From Cryobacterium gelidum (GTDB lineage: Bacteria > Actinomycetota > Actinomycetes > Actinomycetales > Microbacteriaceae): 64,000 nucleotides of DNA. The notes under the pieces were generated by a model, which saw nothing but the letters and a program-made list of their open reading frames with translations, searched no databases and was not told the DNA's origin. The position numbers and the translations under genes are program-made. The stretch lies in contig NZ_SOHL01000015.1 of NCBI RefSeq assembly GCF_004403985.1, positions 309,019-373,018 of the forward strand, in the 5' to 3' direction. The first letter of the stretch is position 1, and every line of letters begins with the position of its first letter. This document shows, in pieces, positions 1 to 9,180 of the stretch.

Positions 1-1356
1 GACCAGCAGGGGCACGGTTAGGGAGAACGGCAGGCTGTCGTAGCGACTAGCAACGACCGGCGCGATGCCGGCCGCCGCGAACGCGGCCAGAGACGCCGAT
101 AGATAGGCGAAAGTTCGGTATTCACCCAGCAACCGTGCGGGCCGGGGTGCGCGCAGCACGAGCACGACGTGTGCCGCGGCGACGACCGCGACCGCGCCGA
201 GGCACCAGGCCGGGGCGACGATGCTGTCGGGTTCGACGAAGATCGCGATGATGGCCGCCATGACGAGGGACAGCGCACCCAGTGTGAGCAGCAGCATCCG
301 CTCGGGGAGGCGGTCGATGGCCGGCCACCGTCGCACGATCAGTGCGGGCCGCGGTAACGTCAGGCGGTGCAGCAGGGCGCCGACAGCGACACCGAGAAAA
401 CCGACGAAAATACGGGTGAGGGTGTCCTGGTCCTGAAAAACACCGGCTGCGAGAAGTCCCAGTCCGAGAACCGCAACGACGAAACCGGCGACGCTGCCCA
501 CCCGCAGGTTCGACCATGCGTGCCAGCCGAGGAACAGTGCCGCACAGACCACGAGGGCGAGGCCCCAGTACAAGGCGCCGTCGCCGGCGGCCAACCCGAA
601 CAGGTTGTTTTGGCGCATGCCCCAGACATCGAGCAGTACGAGCACGATGGCAAAGCTCCCGATGCCCTCGGCGGTAGACGTGAGCCGCGAGCGACGCAGG
701 CGGGCTGCGACCACGAGGGCCGCCACGGTCAGCAGTGCGACGACAACCGACCGAAATCCCAGTCCGGCGACGATCCAGGCGACGGTGAGAAAGAAGATTG
801 CGGCAACCGAGACCAACAGCACGCCGACGAAGAGCAGCACGACCTGCACACTCGAACGCTGGGGCCGGCTGGGCAGGGCCGGTGCAGCATCGGCTTCCGG
901 GCGGGATATCGATGGTGCGTGCCTGGGTACGACTGCCGGCCGAACCGGCGGCATCACGGACTGGGCCGGTGCTGCCTTCGTTGCACTGGGCGAAGCAGCA
1001 CCGGTGGAAGCAGCGCTGGTCGAATCAGCACCGGTCGAATTCGCGCGAACGGATATGACAACGGGGAGCTCGGGCACGGTGATTCGGCCCGGTTCTGTCT
1101 CGTACCGGATGCGCCCGATCAGCTCGGCCCGTCTCTCCATGGCCGCCGCGGCCGCCGCTGAACTGGCCAGCAATTCGGTTGCGGCTGCATGCCGCAGGTT
1201 GAGCTGACACTCGGAACACACCGGAGACTTCAGTGGAGTGTGGCAGGCCGGGCAGAGCGCCCGGTCGGTGAGGTCCTGGGCATTGCGTGGCCAGACGATG
1301 CGACCGGCCTGCCGGAGATAGAAGTCCCCGGTCTGAACCGACTCATGCTCTGACAT
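1..1356 (-). CDS. Zinc-ribbon polytopic membrane protein (C-terminus outside window)
   Basis: The frame is open from an ATG at 1356 to the left edge, giving 452 residues and no stop. Residues 35-50 carry a four-cysteine zinc ribbon (C35-x2-C38 and C47-x2-C50). A low-complexity Ala/Ser/Thr/Pro linker follows, from about residue 95 to 155. The rest is a long series of hydrophobic segments typical of a multi-pass membrane protein. This layout, a cytoplasmic zinc ribbon followed by many helices, is common in large uncharacterised actinobacterial membrane proteins. No catalytic motif is visible and I do not assign a function. The upstream neighbour on the same strand is the hydrolase ending at 1469, so the two could be co-transcribed. 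Confidence 0.75.
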   Translation of the reverse strand, partial: MSEHESVQTGDFYLRQAGRIVWPRNAQDLTDRALCPACHTPLKSPVCSECQLNLRHAAATELLASSAAAAAAMERRAELIGRIRYETEPGRITVPELPVVISVRANSTGADSTSAASTGAASPSATKAAPAQSVMPPVRPAVVPRHAPSISRPEADAAPALPSRPQRSSVQVVLLFVGVLLVSVAAIFFLTVAWIVAGLGFRSVVVALLTVAALVVAARLRRSRLTSTAEGIGSFAIVLVLLDVWGMRQNNLFGLAAGDGALYWGLALVVCAALFLGWHAWSNLRVGSVAGFVVAVLGLGLLAAGVFQDQDTLTRIFVGFLGVAVGALLHRLTLPRPALIVRRWPAIDRLPERMLLLTLGALSLVMAAIIAIFVEPDSIVAPAWCLGAVAVVAAAHVVLVLRAPRPARLLGEYRTFAYLSASLAAFAAAGIAPVVASRYDSLPFSLTVPLLV

Positions 1357-1468
1357 CGATCTCCCCGCGGTCGGTCACGCTCCTCACAGGCTACCGGGAC
1401 GAAAAAACTCCGGGCACACCGCACTGCCGCGTGTGGATAACTGCTGGTGGGGGGAGGAGGCGGCTCGT

Positions 1469-2284
1469 TCAGAGGTTGTTGGTCGCAAGCCAGCTGATCA
1501 GCACGCGCTGAAACTCCAGCGGATGCTCCACGCTCGGCAAGTGGGCTGTGTCACGAAAGGTGCAGCCGCTCGCCTGCGGCAGCATCTCCAACAAGAACTC
1601 GTAGTGGGCCAGCGACGACGTCACATCGAGTTCGCCCACGGTGATCAGCGCCGGAACATCGATGTCACTGACCCGGTCGAGCGCTGGCGGCTCGAGCGGA
1701 AGCGAGATCGGGTTTTCCGTGGCGTGAATTACGTTCCGCAGGTTGAGCTCCTGTGCGAGGTTGAGGAATGCTGGGTCGACGTCGGCCGCCTTGCGGGTCG
1801 GTCCGACCGCCCAGAGTGTGACCTCGAGCCGGGCCAGCCGCGGCCACTGGCGGGCGGTGAAGGCCTCATCCAGCTTGTCGAACAGGGCGTCTTCACGCTC
1901 GGTGAGCTCCATCTCGGGAAATCCACTGGGCCCGGACCCGATCGCGACCAGTCCGGCGACCCGCTCCGGGCTCTCCACGGCGAGGTCGATCGCGATCGTA
2001 CCGCCGCGGGAGCACCCGATGAGGGTGGCGCGAGCGACGCCGAGATGATCGAGCAGCGCCGTGGCATCTGCACGGTTGGAAAATTCAACGTTCTCGGTTG
2101 TCGTCTGGCCGAAACCGCGAGTGTCGAAGCGGATGACGTAGTGATGCGAGGCGAGGGCGGCGACCTGCGGATCCCACATGCGCAGGGTCGCGATACCAGC
2201 ATGGATCAGCAGCAGGGCAGGCGAGTCGGGGTCCCCCTCAGTCTCGTAGTAGAGGGAAGCGCCAGGAACGTCGAGTCGGGGCAT
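1469..2284 (-). CDS. Alpha/beta-fold hydrolase
   Basis: This is a 271-residue alpha/beta hydrolase of the 3-oxoadipate enol-lactonase or epoxide-hydrolase-like type. The nucleophile elbow is GCSRGG with Ser92. An acidic residue lies in the GELD segment, and a late histidine lies in a DTAHLPSVEHP context. An oxyanion-type LLIHAG strand comes early. The frame extends upstream to 2347, but the ATG at 2284 begins a normal family N-terminus (MPRLDVPG), so the extra 21 codons are probably not translated. It is divergent from the AEC carrier at 2365, with about 80 bases for two promoters. The substrate is unknown. Confidence 0.85.
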   Translation of the reverse strand: MPRLDVPGASLYYETEGDPDSPALLLIHAGIATLRMWDPQVAALASHHYVIRFDTRGFGQTTTENVEFSNRADATALLDHLGVARATLIGCSRGGTIAIDLAVESPERVAGLVAIGSGPSGFPEMELTEREDALFDKLDEAFTARQWPRLARLEVTLWAVGPTRKAADVDPAFLNLAQELNLRNVIHATENPISLPLEPPALDRVSDIDVPALITVGELDVTSSLAHYEFLLEMLPQASGCTFRDTAHLPSVEHPLEFQRVLISWLATNNL

Positions 2285-2364
2285 GCGTTGAGCGTAGCAA
2301 CGCGGGCCGTGCGGCCGGAAGAGCCGTGCAGGCCATCGGTCGGGCAAGCCCTAGGCTCAACTAA

Positions 2365-3285
2365 ATGGGCGGTGTTCTGGTCGGGTTTTCGATTATCGGA
2401 TTTGTGATCCTGATCGGGTACTTTGTTGAGCGGTTCGGCATTGCCGGGGCGGGTGCAGGCCGGGTGCTCAACCGCATGGCCTTCTTCGTCGCAACTCCCG
2501 CGCTGCTGTTCACCGTGCTCTCCCACGCGGATGTGTCGGTGCTGTTTTCCGAGTCCCTGGTCGCCATCGTCTGCACCATCGTGGTCGGCGTGCTCATCTA
2601 CATCGTCGCTTCGCGGCTGTTCTTTCGCGCGCCGTTGGCCGAGACGGTGCTCGGTGCGTCGAGCGCGACGTACGTCAACGCCAACAACATCGGGCTGCCT
2701 GTGGCCATCTACGTGCTCGGCAGCGCCCAATATGTGGCTCCCGTACTGCTGCTGCAGCTGGTGATTCTGGCACCGACCATCCTGGCCGTTCTCGACGTGG
2801 CCACCCGAGGCCGGGCTTCGTTCGTGTCGATCGTGACGCAGCCGTTTCGAAACCCGATGATTCTCGGTTCGCTCGCCGGCGTGCTCGTGGCGACCTTCGG
2901 GATCACGGTGCCGACCCCGGTGCTCGCACCGTTCGAACTGATCGGTGGAGCCGCCATTCCCCTGGTGCTGCTGTCATTTGGCATGTCGCTGCACGGCCAA
3001 CAGCTGCTCAAAGCCGGGTCCGGGCGCAAGCAGGTCCTGGCCGCCACCATGATCAAGGTGGGGCTGATGCCGATCGTCGCCTACCTGTTCGGACGCTTCG
3101 TATTCGACCTCGACGGCGCCGAGCTATTCGCCGTAGTCGCCGTGTCGGCGTTGCCGACCGCGCAGAACATCTTCAATTTCGCCTCGCGTTACGATCGAGC
3201 TGTGGTCGTCACCCGGGACACCGTTTTTCTCACCACAATTCTGTCCATGCCCGCTTTACTCGTCATCGCGGCCTTGCTGGCCTGA
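2365..3285 (+). CDS. AEC family (auxin efflux carrier-like) transporter
   Basis: This is a 306-residue membrane protein with about ten hydrophobic segments. The polar VNANNIGLP stretch in the first half and the TAQNIFNFASRYD stretch in the second half are characteristic of the AEC/bile-acid-sodium symporter-like fold. Bacterial members carry small carboxylates such as malate or malonate. The stop lies only 16 bases before the next start, so it is very likely in one operon with the FAH-family hydrolase. A carboxylate substrate that feeds that enzyme is an inference. Confidence 0.85.
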   Translation: MGGVLVGFSIIGFVILIGYFVERFGIAGAGAGRVLNRMAFFVATPALLFTVLSHADVSVLFSESLVAIVCTIVVGVLIYIVASRLFFRAPLAETVLGASSATYVNANNIGLPVAIYVLGSAQYVAPVLLLQLVILAPTILAVLDVATRGRASFVSIVTQPFRNPMILGSLAGVLVATFGITVPTPVLAPFELIGGAAIPLVLLSFGMSLHGQQLLKAGSGRKQVLAATMIKVGLMPIVAYLFGRFVFDLDGAELFAVVAVSALPTAQNIFNFASRYDRAVVVTRDTVFLTTILSMPALLVIAALLA

Positions 3286-3301
3286 GTCCCGAAAGGACCG
3301 C

Positions 3302-4024
3302 ATGTCTACTTCTGGCCCGTTCACCGCACCCGAGCCCACGAGCTTGCCGATCGTCGGCTCGGCTGAGCGCTTCTACGTGCACCGGGTCTACTGCGTCGGC
3401 CGCAACTACGCCGAGCATGCCCGGGAGATGGGCAACGACCCCGACCGGGAGGCGCCGTTCTTCTTCGCGAAGCCGGCCGACGCCGTGTTCGCGGTCAACG
3501 AGGGTGTTCCAACGCACGGCATTGCCCCCCACACTGTTCCGTACCCACCGGCGACCGACAACCTGCACTTCGAGATGGAACTCGTGGTCGCGATCGGCGG
3601 CGGTGGCGCTGACATTGTCCCAGCGGATGCGCTCACCCACGTCGTCGGCTACGGCGCCGGCGTCGACCTCACCCGGCGCGACCTGCAGGATGCCGCCAAG
3701 GCCCTGCGCCGCCCGTGGGATCTCTCCAAGGGCTTCGATTTCTCCGGACCCTGCACGCCGCTCGTTTCCGCGAGCACGATCGGTCATCCCGCTTCGGCAC
3801 GAATCTGGCTCAACGTCGGCGGCGAGACGCAACAGGACGCCGACCTCGCCGACCAGATCTGGCCCGTGCCCGACGTGATCGCCGCTCTGTCGCGTTTTGT
3901 CACATTGCGGCCCGGTGACCTCATCTTCACCGGCACTCCTGCCGGCGTCGGCCGGATCGAGCCCGGCAGCGCCGTCACCGCGGGTATCGACGGAGTCGGT
4001 GACCTCGCCTTTCTCGTGGTCTGA
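3302..4024 (+). CDS. Fumarylacetoacetate hydrolase family protein (fumarylpyruvate hydrolase-like)
   Basis: This 240-residue protein has the FAH C-terminal fold. The start region has the CVGRNYAEHAREMG signature, followed by PFFFAKPADAV. The metal-binding acidic positions lie in NLHFEMELVVAIG and in the GVDLTRRDLQ segment, and the end has GDLIFTGTPAGVG. Short single-domain members hydrolyse C-C bonds in 3-acylpyruvates such as fumarylpyruvate in the gentisate pathway. An AAAGGA ribosome-binding site precedes the ATG. Its partner is the AEC carrier just upstream. No other gentisate-pathway gene is present, so the exact substrate is open. Confidence 0.9.
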   Translation: MSTSGPFTAPEPTSLPIVGSAERFYVHRVYCVGRNYAEHAREMGNDPDREAPFFFAKPADAVFAVNEGVPTHGIAPHTVPYPPATDNLHFEMELVVAIGGGGADIVPADALTHVVGYGAGVDLTRRDLQDAAKALRRPWDLSKGFDFSGPCTPLVSASTIGHPASARIWLNVGGETQQDADLADQIWPVPDVIAALSRFVTLRPGDLIFTGTPAGVGRIEPGSAVTAGIDGVGDLAFLVV

Positions 4025-4100
4025 GCGCAATCTCAGCGCGCCAACAGCGCTTTGAGGGCAGTCGTGGCCTGTCCACGAGGCTCGTTGGGCAAGCGCACGC

Positions 4101-5291
4101 TCAGCGGAAGGCCGCGATGCCGGTGATGTGCTGACCGAGAATGAGGGTGTGCACCTCATCGGTACCCTCGTAGGTGCGCACACTCTCAAGGTTGTTGGCG
4201 TGCCGCATCGGGGAATAGTCGAGCGTAATGCCGTTGCCGCCGAGCATCGCGCGTGCCTCGCGGCAGATGGCAATGGCTTCGCGGCAGTTGTTGAGCTTGC
4301 CCAGCGAGATCTGGTGTGGGGCGAGCGTGCCGGCGTCCTTGAGCCGGCCGAGCTGCAACGCAAGCAGGGTGCCCTTATTGATTTCGAGGGCCATGTTCAC
4401 CAGCTTCTGCTGGGTGAGTTGGTAGCCGGCGAGCGGCTTGCCGAACTGCATCCGCTTTTTCGAAAAGGCCAGCGCGGTGAGGTAGCTGTCGCGGGCCGCG
4501 CCCATGACGCCCCAGACGATGCCGTACCGGGCCTCGCCGAGGCACTCGAACGGTGCGCGTAGGCCGTGCGCCGCGGGCAGCATCGCCGCCTCCGGCAGAC
4601 GCACCTCGGTCAGCTCAATCTCGCACTGAATGGAGGCACGCATTGACAGCTTCTGCTCGATCGGTGTGGCGACGAAGCCGGGGGTGTCGGTGGGCACGAC
4701 AAAGCCGCGGATCCCGTCATCCGTCATCGCCCAAATGATCGCGACCTGCGCGACCGAGGCGAGACCGATCCAGCGCTTGGTGCCGTTGATCACCCAGTCA
4801 GTGCCGTCATGGCGCGCGAAGGTGGTCATGCTCGCCGGGTCAGAGCCAGCATCAGGCTCGGTGAGCCCGAAGCAGCCGATGACTTCCCCGGCGGCCATGC
4901 GCGGCAGCCACTCGTTCTTCTGCTCCGGTGAGCCGTGCTTGTGGATGGCGCTCATCGCGAGCGAACCCTGCACGCTCACGAAGGTGCGCAGTCCGGAGTC
5001 TCCGGCCTCCAACTCGAGGGCGGCGAGTCCATATTCGACGGCGCTGCGTCCGGGGCAGCCGTAGCCCGTCAGGTGCATGCCGAGCAGGCCGAGCTTGGCC
5101 AGCTGCGGGATGACGTCGAGCGGAAAGATTGCCTTCTCATACCACCCGGCGATATTCGGCTTGATGGTCGTGTTGACGAAGGCGCGCACCTCGTTGCGCA
5201 GGGCGATCTCGGCCGCAGTCAGCAGGGAATCAATGCCCACCAAATCGGCGGCGTCGGTCGGGTCGGTGTCGATCAAGGCTGCAGCACGCAT
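4101..5291 (-). CDS. gcdH: Acyl-CoA dehydrogenase, glutaryl-CoA dehydrogenase type
   Basis: This is a 396-residue FAD acyl-CoA dehydrogenase. The CFGLTEPDAGSDPASM flavin-contact segment, the middle beta domain with NGTKRWIGLA, and the C-terminal helical domain are all present. The C-terminal RTYEGTDEVH segment supplies the catalytic base as Glu375, in the position used by glutaryl-CoA dehydrogenases rather than short-chain enzymes. Glutaryl-CoA dehydrogenase makes crotonyl-CoA from glutaryl-CoA in lysine, tryptophan and aromatic catabolism. It is convergent with the FAH-family gene and divergent from putP. The glutaryl-CoA assignment is from overall resemblance. Confidence 0.85.
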   Translation of the reverse strand: MRAAALIDTDPTDAADLVGIDSLLTAAEIALRNEVRAFVNTTIKPNIAGWYEKAIFPLDVIPQLAKLGLLGMHLTGYGCPGRSAVEYGLAALELEAGDSGLRTFVSVQGSLAMSAIHKHGSPEQKNEWLPRMAAGEVIGCFGLTEPDAGSDPASMTTFARHDGTDWVINGTKRWIGLASVAQVAIIWAMTDDGIRGFVVPTDTPGFVATPIEQKLSMRASIQCEIELTEVRLPEAAMLPAAHGLRAPFECLGEARYGIVWGVMGAARDSYLTALAFSKKRMQFGKPLAGYQLTQQKLVNMALEINKGTLLALQLGRLKDAGTLAPHQISLGKLNNCREAIAICREARAMLGGNGITLDYSPMRHANNLESVRTYEGTDEVHTLILGQHITGIAAFR

Positions 5292-5458
5292 GAGTCGGCT
5301 TTCGGTCGGTGAAGTCCGCCCTCATGCCGGTCTGGGTGGACAAATGGAGAGAAGGAAATGGTAAAAAGCCCGGATTTCTGCGAGACTGACCCCTTTAGCT
5401 TGCCCGTACTCCGGGCATTGACGTCCTGTAAGCCGGGCATCCCAACAAAGGAATCCCA

Positions 5459-6961
5459 TTGACGGATCAAACTTTTCAGATCATCGCGATCGTCATATAC
5501 CTCGCTGGCATGGTCGCCATCGGGTACTTTGCCTTTCGTCAGACCAAAGATCTTGACGATTATATGCTCGCCGGCCGTGGTCTCACACCCGGCACCGCCG
5601 CGCTGAGTGCCGGCGCTTCCGATATGTCGGGCTGGCTGCTGCTGGGTCTGCCCGGGGCCATCTACGTATCGGGTCTGGTCGAAGCCTGGATCGCTATCGG
5701 CCTCACGATCGGCGCCTGGCTGAACTGGAAATTCGTGGCCCCTCGGCTGCGCTCGTACACCGAGGTGTCGAACAACTCGATCACCATTCCGAGCTTCTTC
5801 GAGAACCGGCTCAAGGACACGACGCGCCTGTTGCGCGTCGTCTCCGGTGTCATCATCCTGGTGTTCTTCACGTTCTATGTTTCGTCCGGCATGGTGGCTG
5901 GCGGCGTGTTCTTCGAGGAGTCCTTCGGTTCCACCTTCCTCACCGGCATGCTGATCGTTGCCGGCGTCACCCTGCTCTACACGCTGTTTGGCGGTTTCCT
6001 TGGAGCCACTCTCACCGACGTCGCCCAGGGCCTGCTCATGCTCGTCGCGCTGGTTGCTGTTCCCCTGGTTGCGCTGGGCGCCACCGGCGGAATCGCCGCA
6101 ACCCTCGACTCCATTCGTGCGGTCAATCCTGACCTGCTCTCCCTCACAGCGGGCGGCTCCGTGCTGGGCGTTATCTCGGCCGCAGCCTGGGGGCTCGGCT
6201 ACGTCGGCCAGCCGCACATCATCGTGCGGTTCATGGCCATGCGCACCCCGCAGGACGCCAAGGCCGGTCGCCGCATCGGCGTCGGCTGGATGATTCTCAC
6301 CGCTCTCGGCGCTATCGCCACGGCGCTCATCGGCATCGCGTACTTCCAGCAGAACCCCGACCTGTCGCTCGCGAACCCGGAAACGGTCTTTCTGCTGCTG
6401 TCGCAGACGCTGTTCCACCCGTTCATCGCCGGCCTCGTGCTGGCCGCGGTGCTGGCCGCCATCATGAGCACTATCTCTTCACAGCTGATCGTGTCCTCCT
6501 CGGCACTGGTCGAGGACCTGTATCGAATCGTCGGCAAGGACGCCTCCCCGAAACAGTTGGTTATGTTCGGACGCCTCGGTGTGTTGCTCGTAGCAGTCGT
6601 TGCCGGACTCATCGCGCTGCAGCAGAATTCGACCATTCTCGATCTGGTCGGCTTTGCCTGGGCCGGCTTCGGCGCTGCCTTCGGACCTGTGGTGCTGCTT
6701 TCCCTGTACTGGAAGAAGCTGTCCACAGCGGGCGCGCTGGCCTCCATGATCACCGGCGCCGTCGTCGTCTTCATCTGGGGCAACTCCGCCCTTGGCGAGA
6801 TTCTGTACGAGATCGTGCCCGGCTTTGCGGCCAGCCTGATCGTTGCCGTCGTGGTTTCCCTCGCGACCTACAAGCCCAACGCTGACATCGATGCCGAATT
6901 CGCCGCCGCTGCCGGGCAGGCCCACCCGAAGTACAGCGCACCCGAAAAGGTTTCCGTCTAG
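5459..6961 (+). CDS. putP: Sodium/proline symporter
   Basis: This is a 500-residue sodium:solute symporter with about 13 hydrophobic helices. It has the PutP-type N-terminus (AFRQTKDLDDYMLAGR), the SAGASDMSGWLLLGLPGA sodium/substrate site region, and a later GQPHIIVRFMA segment. The reading frame begins at a TTG at 5459, preceded at close range by AAAGGA, which supports this unusual start. The length matches PutP (about 500). No proline dehydrogenase gene is adjacent. It is divergent from the acyl-CoA dehydrogenase across about 170 bases. Confidence 0.92.
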   Translation: MTDQTFQIIAIVIYLAGMVAIGYFAFRQTKDLDDYMLAGRGLTPGTAALSAGASDMSGWLLLGLPGAIYVSGLVEAWIAIGLTIGAWLNWKFVAPRLRSYTEVSNNSITIPSFFENRLKDTTRLLRVVSGVIILVFFTFYVSSGMVAGGVFFEESFGSTFLTGMLIVAGVTLLYTLFGGFLGATLTDVAQGLLMLVALVAVPLVALGATGGIAATLDSIRAVNPDLLSLTAGGSVLGVISAAAWGLGYVGQPHIIVRFMAMRTPQDAKAGRRIGVGWMILTALGAIATALIGIAYFQQNPDLSLANPETVFLLLSQTLFHPFIAGLVLAAVLAAIMSTISSQLIVSSSALVEDLYRIVGKDASPKQLVMFGRLGVLLVAVVAGLIALQQNSTILDLVGFAWAGFGAAFGPVVLLSLYWKKLSTAGALASMITGAVVVFIWGNSALGEILYEIVPGFAASLIVAVVVSLATYKPNADIDAEFAAAAGQAHPKYSAPEKVSV

Positions 6962-6981
6962 ACGAACTCGCACCGCGACGG

Positions 6982-7015
6982 CACCCGTCCTCGGCCTCTC
7001 GGCTGGGGGCGGGTG
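6982..7015. terminator. Candidate hairpin terminator after putP
   Basis: Nine-base arms at 6982-6990 and 7007-7015 pair with one G-T wobble around a 16-base loop. The hairpin sits between the ends of two convergent genes, putP and the phosphoesterase. There is no T run, as is usual for high-GC actinobacterial terminators. Confidence 0.35.
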
Positions 7016-7028
7016 AGGCCACCATGGG

Positions 7029-8063
7029 CTAGTTTTCTGGCGGGCCCCCTGCGGCGATCGTGAAGTCATCCGTGAACGAGCCCGTCGCTGGCAGGAACTG
7101 GGCAGTGAGCGAGCCCGGTGTCACCGAAACGCTGAGGTTTCCGAAGCTGGGGTCGAGATTGAGTCCGGAGTAGGCGGCAAAATACGGCGACTCCGGGTCG
7201 GCGCGGAACACGTTCCGAAGCGGAGTGCCGCCGGTGCCGACGGTGGCGAACACCGTTCCGCCCCCGTGGACCAGGGCATTGCCGCCATCGGCGACGCACC
7301 CGGCTGAATATTTAGCCGGCACGATCTTTGTACACGACGCGTCCAGGGCGAGTTGCTTGCTGCGGGCATACAGGTGCTCGTGACCGCTCAAAACGAGGTC
7401 CACCCGCTTGTCGACCAACAGATTCATCAGTCCGGCCCCGTCGTCGCACTCGTACTGGCCGACCGACAGACACGGCTTGTGCATTCCCACCACCACCCAG
7501 GGAACACCATCCGACCTGGCGTCGTCGATGGCGTCGGCGGTCCATCGATAGCGTGGGCTGCCCGCGGCGTACGACCAGACTCCATCGGGGTAGGTGAGCG
7601 CGGGCGAGATCATGATGAAGCGCACGAGCGGATTGACCTGAGGAACGTCCACGTAGTACTGCCGCGCATACGTCCCGATCAGGCCTGGAAGCTGATTGGG
7701 CAGACAGGCAGCAAAATCATTGACGTTGCCGTTTTGTCCGTTGTCTTCGTGGTTTCCAGAGACGAGTTCGAACGGGAAGGCGGCTCCCACCCTCGAGGTG
7801 ACGAAGTCGCACCAGGCCTGCTCGGCACCGGCCTGGCCATAGGAAAGGTCACCGAGCGAGAGGTGGAGATCCGGCTCGATGCCGGCCACCTGGTTGAGCG
7901 TCGCCGCAGCCCCCTTACTGGAAGAAATATCGCCCGAGGCGGTGAAGCGCACCGACGAGGCGGCAGCCTCGTCCCCCCGGGATGACGAGGCCAAACCCGC
8001 GAAGACAATCACAATGAGGGTTGCACCGCCAACGCCTGCAACAAATGCATTGAATGCCCGCAT
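7029..8063 (-). CDS. Secreted metallophosphoesterase (purple acid phosphatase-like)
   Basis: This 344-residue protein has a hydrophobic N-terminal signal segment (residues about 8-27). The calcineurin-like phosphoesterase motifs follow in order: SGDISS, LSLGDLSYG, VSGNHED, VGMHKP and SGHEHLYAR. These contribute the Asp, Asn and His ligands of a two-metal centre. The Tyr after the second Asp motif (GDLSYG) resembles purple acid phosphatases. The C-terminal part is beta-rich, with a Gly-rich stretch and no anchor. The signal segment suggests export, probably for organic phosphate hydrolysis, though nuclease activity is possible. Confidence 0.88.
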   Translation of the reverse strand: MRAFNAFVAGVGGATLIVIVFAGLASSSRGDEAAASSVRFTASGDISSSKGAAATLNQVAGIEPDLHLSLGDLSYGQAGAEQAWCDFVTSRVGAAFPFELVSGNHEDNGQNGNVNDFAACLPNQLPGLIGTYARQYYVDVPQVNPLVRFIMISPALTYPDGVWSYAAGSPRYRWTADAIDDARSDGVPWVVVGMHKPCLSVGQYECDDGAGLMNLLVDKRVDLVLSGHEHLYARSKQLALDASCTKIVPAKYSAGCVADGGNALVHGGGTVFATVGTGGTPLRNVFRADPESPYFAAYSGLNLDPSFGNLSVSVTPGSLTAQFLPATGSFTDDFTIAAGGPPEN

Positions 8064-8216
8064 GAGCCTGCTCCTCGCCCACTGGGTTATGAATCGAGTC
8101 AGGGCGGTGGCGGGTTCACCTCAGACGGAGCGCGCGTCAGGCGTCTTCCGGAGCAGGCTAGACCATGTCCGTGGCCGGGACAACCCCTCGTGGCGGACGG
8201 GGAACGGTCGGTGGCC

Positions 8217-9053
8217 CTAGAAAATCATCGGGCGGTCGTCGTCATCGCCGCCACCGTCGAGTTCTACGACGACCGGAACGTGGTCGCTCGGGGCGTCGCC
8301 CTTGCGTTCGTTGCGGTGGATGCTGGCATCCGTCACGAGGTCGGCGAAAGCGGGCGAGCCGAGGATGAAATCGATGCGCATGCCCTCATTGCGGGGAAAC
8401 CGCAGCTGCTTGTAGTCCCAGAAGGTGAAACCCTCCGGAACGATCGGGCGCACGACGTCGGTCAGCCCGGCTTGTTCGAACGCATCGAAGGCCTCACGCT
8501 CCTCCGGCGAGATGTGGGTCGACAGGCCGGGTACGAAGCTTGGGTCGCCCATGTCCTCGTCGCGGGGCGCGACGTTCCAGTCGCCCATCATGGCCAAAGC
8601 CAGCGCGGGGTGGGCGGCGAGTTCCTCGGCCGCGTGAACCCGGAGAGCGTTCAGCCAGGCCAGTTTGTAGGCGTAATGCGGGTCGTCGAGCGAGCGCCCG
8701 TTCGGTACGTAGAGGCTCCAGAGCCGCAGGTCGTTGATCGTCACGCCCAGCGCGCGTGCCTCGAGCGGCTGATCGGAGCCGACGGCACCCTTTTGGAAGC
8801 CAGGCATGTTGGTAACGGCGGTGACGACATCCGTCATGGGCTCACGACTGGCAAACGCCACACCATTCCACTGGCTCAGGCCGTGAATGGCGAGATCGTA
8901 GCCGGCGTCCTCGAACACCTGCGAGGGAAACTGCTCGGGCTTGCACTTGATCTCCTGCATGGCGAGAACGTCGATGTCTTCGCGTTCCATCCAATCGACG
9001 ACTCGCCCGGATCGAGCACGAATGGAGTTCACGTTCCAGGTGGCAATGCGCAT
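8217..9053 (-). CDS. xth: Exodeoxyribonuclease III
   Basis: This 278-residue protein belongs to the exonuclease III/AP endonuclease family. It starts MRIATWNVNSIRAR and contains the metal-binding Glu in LAMQEIKCK. It also has MGDWNVAPRDEDMGDP, the RIDFILGSPAF segment and the C-terminal PSDHVPVVVEL with the catalytic Asp-His. It acts in base excision repair, cutting at abasic sites and trimming 3' ends. It appears to be a single gene, divergent from the F420 block beginning at 9181. The gap of about 150 bases to the phosphoesterase start on the same strand holds no gene. Confidence 0.93.
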   Translation of the reverse strand: MRIATWNVNSIRARSGRVVDWMEREDIDVLAMQEIKCKPEQFPSQVFEDAGYDLAIHGLSQWNGVAFASREPMTDVVTAVTNMPGFQKGAVGSDQPLEARALGVTINDLRLWSLYVPNGRSLDDPHYAYKLAWLNALRVHAAEELAAHPALALAMMGDWNVAPRDEDMGDPSFVPGLSTHISPEEREAFDAFEQAGLTDVVRPIVPEGFTFWDYKQLRFPRNEGMRIDFILGSPAFADLVTDASIHRNERKGDAPSDHVPVVVELDGGGDDDDRPMIF

Positions 9054-9180
9054 GCCTCCAGCCTATAAGGGGCCAGGCGGATGCCGCGTTCGCGGGATCG
9101 AATGCGCGCCCCCGCTCTGTTGCGATTGAATGGGTGCGGCACTGAAGAGGTGTAGCTCACCGACAGGCAGGAAGATCACA

